Shown: one piece after another, positions 51,768 through 62,023 of the stretch
How the letters are laid out: each line of letters begins with the position of its first letter
Numbering within the stretch: the first letter of the stretch is position 1
Source of the DNA: Mesostigma viride
Taxonomy: Eukaryota > Streptophyta > Mesostigmatophyceae > Mesostigmatales > Mesostigmataceae
DNA: 64,000 bases
Reading direction: 5' to 3'
Assembly (NCBI GenBank): GCA_009746045.1
Contig: RPFO01000252.1
Span: 53,660-117,659 of the forward strand
Notes under the pieces: model-generated
Database searches by the model: none
Seen by the model: the letters and a program-made list of their open reading frames with translations, nothing else
Told to the model about the DNA's origin: nothing
Translations under genes and position numbers: made by a program

Positions 51768-52596
51768 CTGGTTATCGGAGGAAATGTGCTGGAAAGGTTA
51801 GCTAACTCTCGCGGAGAGGGTTAGTGAGCCAATTAGGATACCAAGGCGGAGCTTGGCGTAGGTAGAGGTTCCGGAATTCAACGATTGCTGTCAGGCCGGC
51901 GGCCAGCCCGTAAAGGGATTCAACGACGACCTAGACAGCAAGCGGCCAGTCTGGGATACTCGGCGGGGCTAGCAATAGTCCTGTGGTGAGGTGCTGTCAA
52001 CGATAGCGTTCAGCTCTCCTGTTTTCAACGACACCTAGTGGCGGCCAGGGCTTGCCTTCAACGACACCGGGTGGCGGCCAGCTCAGGAGGGATTAACGTC
52101 ATCGAAGATGGTACGTCCCTAGTTAGAATTCTTTCTTTACAAGCTATGCCTGCTGAAGGCTAGCTGGCGAGCTCGCTTCCTCTCCGGGACCGCACGCGTA
52201 GGGGGTGTATGTTATATGTTGTACCCTCTATAGGTTGTAAATGTCGTTGGTGCCCATGGACGTCGCGGAGACGGCCATTCGTTGTTTGACCTGCAAGGGG
52301 TCGTGGGGGTGGATACCGTCTGGCTGTTGCCGACTGTGTTGACGGTGTTTACCTCCGTGTGTGCGTATAGCCCGCGTTTTCCGCGTTTTCCGCGGCCCGG
52401 CACTGAACGCAAAGGTTTTCACCTTTGCGGAGTGTCTGATCAGAGTATAGCCCGTTCCGCGGAAAGCTCGGGCGTGTGCTGTGTTAGACTCTGTGCTTCT
52501 CCCTTGTTTGTGTTGGTAAAGGTCACTGCACCTAGAGGTAGCCTGGGATCCCCTCCTTCTCTCCTGCTGCAAGCCTCTGCCAGCCTATGATGTAAC
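51768..52596 (+). mobile_element. Retrotransposon leader region
   Basis: Internal sequence from the primer-binding site to the first ORF. It contains repeated TTCAACGACACC(G/T)(G/A)GTGGCGGCCAG units at about 51875-52085. Confidence 0.5.
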
Positions 52597-52938
52597 ATGC
52601 CCAGACGCAACAGAATAAATAAGGGTGGTCAATCTGGATTTCCTTACTATGCCGTGGCCCATGATGGGGGCGAGGGTAGACCAGCCATATTTTACAGTTG
52701 GAAGGCATGTGAAGAACACATCAAGGATAAGATAATGTCTAAAGACTCTAGTGCCAAGTGGAAGGGATTTGATAACATCATGGACGCAGATAGGTTTGTT
52801 AGGGAACACATGCCATTGCCTGAGGGGATGCACACTACACGTGAATGCTCTAAACCACCCACGCTCAGCAGTCAGGGGGAGGGGACAGCAGTTACAGTGA
52901 CCTTCTCTCAGTTGACCATTGGTCCCAGCAAACAGTAG
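52597..52938 (+). CDS. Viroplasmin-like (RNase H1 N-terminal-type) small protein, retroelement ORF
   Basis: 113 residues. The core has YYAVAHDGGEGRPAIFYSWK, CEEHI, KWKGFDN and DADRFV, matching the fold signature shared by the N-terminal RNase H1 hybrid-binding domain and the caulimovirus viroplasmin domain: YAVA, IF.SW..C...I, KGF, A..F. It starts with MPRRNRINKGG, a basic N-terminus. No RNase H catalytic domain follows. It lies between the LTR leader and a gag-like ORF, so it is probably a retrotransposon accessory protein that may bind nucleic acid. Confidence 0.65.
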   Translation: MPRRNRINKGGQSGFPYYAVAHDGGEGRPAIFYSWKACEEHIKDKIMSKDSSAKWKGFDNIMDADRFVREHMPLPEGMHTTRECSKPPTLSSQGEGTAVTVTFSQLTIGPSKQ

Positions 52939-53072
52939 AGGAGACCATTACTAGGGAGTAGTATTAGGTTCTATAGTTATAGCTCTATAGCACGTGGTTG
53001 CTCCCTCTCTCTTTCTCTCTCTTCCTTCCTGGGGAGGTGTTGCCTGCAGTGTAAGGTACCGGTACGAGCACC

Positions 53073-53380
53073 ATGCCAACACGGTCCCAAACAAGGAACG
53101 CCAGAGATACAGAGGAAGAGACTAGAGAACGAGATCCAGAGAATACAGAGGTAGAACCGGTAGACAACCACGAGCACGGTACAGAGAGGATAGAGGTACC
53201 ACTGCACGTCCAAGCAGGGACAGATACAGGTGAGGTCATGGAGAGACCTGCGGAAGGCTTCCCACGATCCAGAGATCAGAACCCTAGGTTCCCAGCGGAT
53301 GGGGACAATCTAGACGCCTTAACAAGGCAGGGAGATGACAGGAACGACCGAGAGAGACTCCAAGAGTACTCGCAGCAGCA

Positions 53381-53441
<61 letters not shown>

Positions 53442-53810
53442 CAACCGCAGCAGCAGCAACAGCAGCAGCAGCAGCAGCAGCAGCAACGGTCACCGCAGCA
53501 GCAACGGCAACAGCAGCAACCCCGGATGCAGCAGCAACAACCCCAGACGAGACCACAATGGCTACCACCTGATCCAGAGCAGCAGGGAGACGAGAATGAA
53601 GATGCCCTGCACTACCGTTATCAGCAGCCAGCCACAGGACGGCCATTGCATCCCTGGGCGGGGCGGGGGCGTCCCCAGGGACCTCCGCCGGTCGGCCACT
53701 CACCGGGGCAGACGCAGAGTGGGCGTCCCCAACATCTACTGCTCCAACCTAGGGCCATTGCTGGTACTTTTGACGTCATGAAAGCAGCGTTTTGGACTAG
53801 TGGAATATGA
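53073..53810 (+). CDS. Gag-like poly-Gln ORF of the retrotransposon (probably truncated)
   Basis: 245 residues opening MPTRSQTRNARDTEEETRER. It has an acidic/basic charged N-terminal third, a CAG-encoded poly-Gln tract (codons at about 53374-53540), and a Pro/Gln-rich tail. No zinc knuckle, protease, RT or integrase follows before 54.27 kb, so the element appears cut off inside or just after gag. Assignment as gag rests on position and the TRSQTR-type opening, and is tentative. Confidence 0.4.
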
Positions 53811-54270
53811 TTTTACAGCATAAAAAGTCCATTTTATCATGAATGAACATGGCCAACAACCCCAAGTGCCCCTAAATTTCTCAATATTTGTAGAGAAATG
53901 CTACTTCTCATAATTAAAACCTGCACAAATGCACAATTTGGGGCATGCATGTGAAAGTTTGAAGTACAATGAGGTTTTACATTTTTCAATTATTAATGGT
54001 ATCTCATTCTTCAATCAATCAATTTGCAATCGTCCAAACAATTTATTCATTTCATACATGTCCGAATATGTTGAAAGAACACATGCAAGTGCTCAATCAG
54101 CGTGGACCCCCTTGGACGCGCCCCACCATATATACATTGGACACGTCACCCCAACTACTAAACTGCCCAAAGTCACGGTAACTGATCCAACTACTATGTA
54201 CATCTGCATTTCTCCACGTTGCGGTGGGCAATTACGTGCAAAACGCGATTTCGTGCAAAGTCCTCGCCCA
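53811..54270. other. AT-rich spacer
   Basis: No supported gene. It lies between the truncated LTR element and the 3' end of the unknown minus-strand gene. Confidence 0.35.
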
Positions 54271-57200
54271 TCATCGCTTGCCAGGTCGATATGAAGGAAT
54301 GTTGTCCCAGCTGGCGCCTTCCTTCAGGAGAGTAACATGTTCTCTAGCGAACTTCAGAGGGAAACGAAACTTTTGCTCGCACTCATTACTCCAACCGAGG
54401 TCGTGCCCTTCATCAAACCATCTGAACACCACCTTCTCCCTCTCTTTGCCCAGGAGGGTGCCAAAGAGCGGAAAATCTTCCTTCTTGGGGTACTTGTGCT
54501 CCCAGTTTATGCACACGTCGTCTACCCATTTCGAACTCCAACCTCCGCGACTCAGTTTCGCGCCATCCATAAAGCGCATCCGGACGTCCGGCCGAACGTC
54601 CCTGATTCGGTTTTCGGCCGTCGCATCTCTGCCCTGACCACCACCCTTCTGCGGCTGTGCAGGTTCGTCGGCACCCTCCGTCTCCTGCCCCGCCCCTCGC
54701 CTGCCCCCTCCCCGACGTTTTGCCTTCTGCCCCTGCGCAGCCGCCGCCTCTGCCATCAACTCTTCGTACGTTTTTTCTGGCTGACCGCACGGTAAGGCTG
54801 GTGCGTGAGTTGGTGCGTTGGGTGGGAGCTCGTCCCCTCCCGCCCCCGGTTGTGCAACTGGTTCGCCGACCGCGGCCTGGCCAACAACACGGCCGGCCTC
54901 TCTGGACACAGTCCCAGACGCGGATCCACGGGGAAACCGAACTGGAGTTTCTTCTTCGCCTTTCCCTGCACGTAAGCACATGCCAATTAACATGAATACG
55001 GAAGGGTCGTGTGAGAAATCAATGAAGCCATGGACTGATGCAAAAAAACTTATGTAGAAATATATATTAAGGTACTTATTAAACTCGTTTATTGAAAATG
55101 AAATTTACCGGCCGAATGTACCGTTGGAGCGTGGAAGGGCATCCTTGGTCGATCGAAGATATCCGTAAATGTTAACGGTGCGGTCGATGTCCCTGGCGGC
55201 GCCTCAACATCGACCACCTCAGTCGGGCGCATCAATCCGGCAAACGCCGGCCCTCCACCTGAGACTTTCGGCGGACCCTCCACGTTACGAGCCTCCAATA
55301 CCCTCTTCTGCAGTGGGGTGCTCGCAACAAAATCCGTGTCAGCCGACGGCTCCGGATCGTCATCCTCATTCAGCAGTATCGTGTTCGGGCATTGCTCCAT
55401 CCCCGTCGAGCGGGGGGGCAAAGTCATCACAACCGTCCTTCCTGACGACGGTACGGGATCGTCACCCAGACCCAAAGAAACCGAGGCGAGGGCGGGGGTC
55501 CCCTCAACCGGGGGTCCCCATGAATCCTGACGAGGCCTCATTCCCACCTGTTGGACACGACCGCCTCCCGTAAATCGGGAACGCCCGCCGGCGCTACCAG
55601 TAACAGGCCGCGAGCCTGCTTCCTGCTGGCGATCCCCCTCCTCATCACAGATACGCCCGCCGGCGTTTCCAGTAACACGCTGCGAGCCTCCTTCCTGCTG
55701 GCGATCCCCCTCCTCATCACAGATACGCCCGCCGGCGTTTCCAGTAACAGGCCGCGAGCCTCCTTCCTGCTGGCGATCCCCCTCCTCATCACAGATACGC
55801 CCGCCGGCGTTTCCAGTAACAGGCCTCGAGCCTCCCTCCCGCTGGCGATCCCCCTCCTCGTCACAGATACGCCCGCCGGCGTTTCCAACGACAGGCCTCG
55901 AGTCTCCTTCACCAGCACGCTGGCGCTTACCTCCCCCCCTGTTGTCTTCATCCCCCCCCATTGTCTCATCACGCAAGCCTCCATCACCCCGACTGCGCTT
56001 TTTCCCTCCCCTTCCATCTCCTCCCCCGTCCCTCTCCCCCTCCCCCCTCCTCCCATCTCCCCATCCCCATCCCCTTTCTCCCCCTCCGCCTGCCCCTCAC
56101 CCATCCCGGGCGGGTGCCCCTCAGCAATATCCTCCTCCTCGTCCTCCTCGTCCTCCTCGTCCTCCTCGTCCTCCTCGTCCTCCTCCTCCTCCTCATCCTC
56201 CTCCTCCTCATCCTCCTCCTTCTCATCCTCATCCGCCTCCCCCTCTTCCCCCTTCTCCGAATCATCATCCTCATCAGACGAAGAATCGTCGTCGGAAAAG
56301 TATTTGAGGCCTTCCCACCCATCTTCAACAAGCCAATATTTGATAAGGCGGACCAGGCGCTTCCACCGGCGGATATGGGCGGGCTCCCCGAACACCAGCA
56401 GAACTCTGCAGGGTCCCCTAAAAAGGGCGTTGGTCATCTTGTCAACCACATCCCACACGACCGGGCTCAAATGCGAGGAGGGTTTGGGAATGTTGCTCTC
56501 CTCCGGAATGCAGTCTGCGTCCCACTTGCGCAGGTTCCTCCACTTCTCGTTGCTGTCAGCTGCCAGGTCCAGCACAGCAAACGCCTGGTCCTCCAGCGAC
56601 CGAGGAATTTTGTAATTCCCCGCGCACAACTCGTCCACCACCTTCGTCACCACCAGATCCTTTCTTTTTTCGTTTTCCTTCCATGTCATTGTCCTGTATG
56701 CGATCCAGTCGGATCCCATCCTCACCCCCTTCCAATCGCTGTAGGCTTCCAACCTTTCCTTCCACCCCTTCTTGGCCTTGGTAGTCCCCTCCTCCGCCGC
56801 CTCCTCGACCTCCTTCTCGACCTCCGCCGCCGCCTCCTGTGGCACACCCAGCAGATGTTTGGTCTTCACCCCCAAATCGTCATACAAATGACGGGGGTGG
56901 GAAGCGAGCAGCCCTCTCGGGAACTTCCAGTCCTTCTGGTCGACCACTTTCCTTTTAGCCGGCGGAAGGTCCCTCAGCGTGAGAATGATCGCCCTCATGG
57001 CCGTGACGACCACCCGCCAAAAGTCTCTGGTCAGGCGGCAGTCGGCGATGAACTTGTCGAGGTCCGTGGCGAAGGTGCCCTTCAGCTTCACGCCAAACAC
57101 GTGCTCCCTCACCAATACGGGGTCGAAAGTCCCGTTTAGTTGTTTGCAAGCGGCCATCAGCTCGGGGTTCTCCAGGAACTTGATGTGGGCGAATTGCTTT

Positions 57201-60200
57201 GCCGCCTCTATCAAATTCTTGGCGACTTCCATTATTTTTATCAGGTTGCTGGGAGGGGCCTCACAGGACATGATCGGCGCTTGGATCAGGCTGTCGAAGT
57301 ACTGGAAACTCGCAAGTTCCCGATGCGCGGTGAAAATGGACAGTTCGTGCGCCTTGTCTTTAGGGCGCGTGTCAAGGAAGTCTTGCCGAGCCGCGATATC
57401 CTGTGCGATCGCCGGCTTGCCGTCGACAGCGGGCTTCAAAGGGTCCTCACACCAGAACAGCCAGCGCTGCATGAAGTTCTTCTGGTCCGGCCCCCACTTG
57501 TCCGTCTCTTCAGCCCCTCCTGCCTTGTCGCCTGCGCCGTCCCCTTCGGCCTTGGCTTGCTCTCCTTTCTGCCAAAAGGGCTTCACAATCGCCCAGATCT
57601 TGCCGTACAGAGGAGTTGGGAGAGACACGCCCTTCCCTCTCTTGACGGGTCCATATGCCTGGTAGGCCCGGTGCACATCCCCAAGCGCTGAGCCCCACGT
57701 TGCCTTGGCTTGGGCTGTGTCCTCGGCGTTCATGGCGTTCCCGAGCTGCCTGACAACTTCGATCATCTTGCCGACTTGTTCGGTAACCTGCATCCCCGTA
57801 GGGCAACAACGCGCAGAGACACATCGACAGTCCTCCCAAATAAGCACAACTCAACTGAGAACAAGAATACGACTGACAGAAACGCCGGCGGTCGCATCTT
57901 GACCGAACTAATGGCATACTGAAATTAACACAAGAAAACCACTTATAGAAACGCCGGCGGTCGCAACCTGGCTTACCTTCTGTTCACGGATCTGCCACCA
58001 GGTCGGCAGGATGGTCTCACCCTTGAGCATCTGCACGTCCACCCCCCCGAAATTCGTCCAATCAGTTGCCCACTCCTCCAGCTTCGCCGCGGCCACGGTC
58101 TTCGTGACCTCCTGCTCCTTCCCTCCCCGCGCAACGACCCTGAGCTTTTCCGCCTTCATGAAACCATTCAGCATTGCCTGGTACCACACAGATCTTTGGT
58201 CCACCGTCATATTGTCGGTGACCAGTTCGAATTTCACCGATTTGATGAGTGTGGTAAAGTGGTTCCCGTCCAGCACGAGAAAGCCGCAAATGGCTGGCGG
58301 CAACGGTGGCTTCTTCTCGAATGGAGCCATCTCCCAGGCGGACTTGCACAAACTGTCCAAAAGCGCGGCCTTTCTCACGTCCACGGGCTTAAGATCGTCC
58401 AGCAAATCGGCCCGTCCTGTCAGAACCGCGGTGGAAGCAGCTTCGGCCATTCCCTTGGCCGAACTCGTTCGCAGGTAGATATCAATTTCTTCGTCAGTCA
58501 TTGCGCGAGCGTAGCCAGCCTTCATTGTCCGTGCCCCCCCATCTCCCCGAAGAGTTGCGCGAGCTGACGCTGGGTGCCTTCCTTTTTCATCCAGTCATGA
58601 AAAGTGTTGGGGCACCGGTCAGCCAAAAACTGGAACGAGTACCGCCACACAGGAATCACCAGCTTGTCGTGGCCGTAGTCGGACTCCGAGTTTGCAAAAA
58701 TGGTGGCGTTCTGCTCGGCTCTAGACAGATGCAAGTCTCGTGCGAGGAGCTTCTGAGGCCCCACGAACAGGTTCCTTGTCCACACCCGATTTCGATGCAC
58801 CAAGGCTTTGGACATCTCATCGAGGTCCCGAGGCTGAACGGCAAGCTGCTTCCGTAACCGTTTGCCCTTCGCGATCTCATCGTTCACATCCAGGATGTCA
58901 TCATCATCCTGCGACACCGGGGACTTCTCCCATTTCTCAAGCAGAGACACGGGAGCATCCGCAACCTCCAAGTCCTTTCCTTTCCCCTTTCCCTTCAGCG
59001 CCTTCCCCTTGTAGGTCGCAAGTGCTTCGGAGAGTCCCTTCTGGTGTTCGTCGACGGCAGCAGTCCACGTACTATCTATTTTCATGTTCTCGCGGCGCGC
59101 GTGCTGGTCGAGGCTGATTGAGTACAGGATGGCCGCGTGGGTCGCCCTCTCGGCCTGCACGTACTGCAGTGATGCGAAAAAATCAGGAAAGCATAACCAA
59201 AAGGAATAAAGTAAATGTCGATTGAGAAACGCCGGCCGTCGCAACCTACATGAAACCTGAACCTCAACATCAAAGCCCCCCTCACAACAGAGGTATACTT
59301 ACCTCGTTCCCCTTAACAATGATATGAAAAAATCAGGAAAGCATAACCGAAAGGAATAAAGTAAATGTCACACTTGAGAAACGCCGGCCGTCGCAACCTA
59401 GATGAAACCTAAACCTCAAGATCAGAGCCCCCCTCACAACAGAGGTACACTTGGCTCATTTCCCTCAACGATGCGAAATCAGGAAAGGAAGTAAGTGTTA
59501 GTCAAAAGGAAGTAAGTGTCACACTTAAGAAACGCCGGCCGTCGCAACCTACATGAAACGTGGACCTCAAGAACAAAGCCCCCCTCACAACAGAGGTAGA
59601 CTTACCTCATTCCCCTCAACCGCTGTTGCTTCAGCCGCTTTCTTCGACCCCTTCGCGATCTTCGGAGACTTGTCCTGGCGGGCATCGTGTTCCTTCAACA
59701 TCTTGATCAGAGTCTTGGCGTCCTTCTCCGTCACCGTCAACAGTTTACACTTCCTCTCCTTCCCTTTGCCCTCGAACAGGTTCTCCTGCATCCACTTTAT
59801 CAAGGCCTTGGCGCTCGGGATTTCCTCAGGCTGTGTGGCGCCATCGGGCCGGCACGCATTCTTCACGATCAACTCAGCGACTTGATGGAGAATCATCATC
59901 TGGTTCCGTACCTCAGGTGGGGCTTCTTCCGTTCTCACCTCGGCCACAACCCACTTTGCCAACTTCTTCAGTTGATAAGCATCCGCTTGCTCCTTAAAGC
60001 GTGTCATTTTCGCAGAATCGCCGTCGCTTAAACCCGCGCCCTCTGACACAGGCTCACCGACAGCGATAGCCCCCTCTCCCTGGAGATTTGCCCCACCCTG
60101 ACGACCGGCTTCCTGCAAGAACATTATCAACGGAAGATTTTTAATGTAAGAAAAGTGTAAAGAAACGCCGGCCGTCGTAACTCTGTCCATTGAGGACGAA

Positions 60201-62023
60201 CCTAAACTTTCGATTACTAAGTCAACGGTAACTTACCCTTCCCCCCTCTGCAGTGGAACCACCGTAAGATCCACTTCCCCTCCTGTCACCGCCCTCTTGC
60301 TGCTCGAACGGACTTCCCTGTAAAAATAGCAAACGCGATTGTCCATTCACAAGAAAAAAATTACTACAAAAATAAACAAGGATATACGCACGCAAACCTT
60401 TTCAATACAAGTAAACCGGAGAGGAATCTGACGCACTCATGTACCTGGGTGCTTCCCGCCATTGAGCGGGCTTCTCTTGCACCAACATCCTCTTGCCGGC
60501 CCTGCGAACATTTCAACGGAAAGTAAAAATCCGCTTAGTTGTCGGAAATGACATGTCTGGCGAATATTGCAAAAAAATGCGTATTGTATTTCACGACATC
60601 AATTTAATGGGCGGAGACTTACGAAGATCGGCCCGCCACCTTCCAAATTGCCCAGCGTCATATCGAAAACATCGAGGACTTCCCCTCCATCGACCCCCTT
60701 CCCCCTTCCCCTCTGCCGCGGCGGGGGCATATCGCCCGTCGCGACCGGCTTGGAAGTCGCGGGGGGATCCCTTGCGGTTGAGGGCACTGCGGCCGACTCG
60801 TGCACACTCTCCCCCCTCTTTTGGGCTACTGCGGCAGGCGCGGCATGGGAGGGCGCGGCGGCTACTGTCTCTGGCGCATTCTGAGCCAACCGACGCAACC
60901 TTAGCTCCTGCTGGAGCAGGGTTTCGAAACGAGGCATGAATGTGCGCTTGGAGGTATAAGGCACCTTGGCGACTTCAGGTTTGTCATTAAGGATGTCTTG
61001 GTACAGCGCGAATTGCTGTTCACGAGTGCCATTCGCGAGTCGCTCAAACCGCTCAATCTGAATCCGCTTAACCGGATCGTCCACCATCTCAAGACCACCG
61101 TGGTACTCATCCTTCCCAGTGACCGCGGCAAAGCTGACACCAGATTCCACCATTGGGGGCGGCGTGCCCTCCCTTGCACGCTTGTGAGGAGGCTGTTGTG
61201 GGGAGGCGCCTTGGGCCTGAACTGGTTGCCCTTCTGACCCTTCCCCCCTAGGGGGAGAGTCGCCGACCACCTGCGATGTAGGGCCGCCCTTTTCCATCTG
61301 CAACACAAAACAAAAAAATTGGAAAAAACATACGAGTCAGCAGGAAGATGCGCCCCACGTCGCAACTCAATACAAAAAATGCATCATTATGTCAAGGTAC
61401 AAACAACGTTATAATTCAGAATGAACAGAGATTCATAACAAGAGAACGACGCACTAAAAGATGCGACCGCCGTCGCAACTTTCGTCAATTCACTCTCTAT
61501 ACAAACAACTCTATGTCCCTCATAAAGAATCAATTGGCAAGGAAATGCAAAAAAATTCCGTTACCACCTCCGTCGACCCATAAGTGGTTCGCGAATGGGA
61601 AATCGCTGCTGATTTTCGGTCGAGCCCTTCACGGTATTTTCGAAATCTCGAGGCAAGGTTGCGCGGAAGAGGGCCCCCCTCAATCATGCGTGCGATCGGA
61701 CTGGCCATGGAAACGGATACCTGGTTCCTGGACTGCCTTGCACGGTCAACCATCTTGAAACTTCCCCGGAGAAGGAAATCAGACGTCAGACGGTTGAATA
61801 TGCGAACGTCAAGATTTGACCAACCCATCATCCATTCCACCACCTTCTCCGCGGCATCATGGAAGACCTGCCTCTCATCCGCCACTCCTCCAGACCCAAG
61901 AAGAATTACAAGGGCAAGATAGAGTTGGGAGAGAAGGGCACTGGTGACCCTAGGGGCATTTACGAATGGTTCGGCATTCTCTGCCGCGAGGGGGGCTGAC
62001 ATGTGGGCTAGTACCCTCAACAT
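54271..62023 (-). CDS. Large spliced gene of unknown function (about 2,110 codons), two frameshifts
   Basis: Exons in transcription order: 62023-61568, 61297-60623, 60501-60445, 60317-60237, 60112-59606, 59163-57977, 57787-55109, 54965-54271. All introns are GT-AG and in phase. Two reading-frame breaks occur inside exons, both correctable by one extra G in a poly-G run: near 58535 (a G7 run, giving an overlapping ATGA stop/start at 58522-58525) and near 55955 (a G8 run). I recognise no domain. Visible features: hydrophilic N-terminal exons, a Lys-rich KGKALKGKGKGKDLE segment, a compact Trp-rich central part (MQRWLFWCEDPLKP; WEGLKYF), a long Glu/Asp tract (about 56120-56290), a 24-residue repeat (GNAGGRICDEEGDRQQEGGS, about 4.4 copies, 55582-55900), and a final exon with KWVDDVCINWEHKYPKKEDF. 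It could be a mobile-element protein or a lineage-specific gene. The start is uncertain. Confidence 0.6.
55582..55900 (-). repeat. 72-bp coding repeat in the unknown gene
   Basis: About 4.4 copies at a 72-bp period (GATACGCCCGCCGGCGTTTC recurs at about 55651, 55723, 55795 and 55867 on the plus strand). They encode 24-residue units. The repeat core GCCCGCCGGCGTTTC is related to the GC-rich motif in this gene's introns but lies in the opposite orientation. Confidence 0.85.
57788..57976 (-). repeat. Intron 6 of unknown gene with two GC-rich motifs
   Basis: On the plus strand, AGAAACGCCGGCGGTCGCAT (about 57879) and AGAAACGCCGGCGGTCGCAA (about 57946), 67 bp apart, suggest an internally duplicated intron. 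Confidence 0.7.
59164..59605 (-). repeat. Intron of unknown gene built from three tandem copies
   Basis: Three copies of a roughly 150-bp unit. AATCAGGAAAG occurs at 59181, 59331 and 59477, and GAAACGCCGGCCGTCGCAAC at about 59225, 59378 and 59529. CTCACAACAGAGGTA followed by (A/G)AC(T)TACCTC near each right end reproduces the exon 5 donor. The whole intron was apparently triplicated in place together with a few exon bases. Confidence 0.88.
60113..60236 (-). other. Intron 4 of unknown gene with GC-rich motif
   Basis: Holds one AAGAAACGCCGGCCGTCGTA copy near 60162, in the same orientation and at a similar place in the intron as the copies at 57.9 and 59.2-59.5 kb. Confidence 0.6.

Noticed and set aside
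55551-57139. Long plus-strand ORFs (354 and 392 residues) opposite the unknown gene
   Set aside because: Ser/Pro/Leu-rich shadows of the acidic minus-strand coding region; only the minus strand gives in-phase GT-AG exons.
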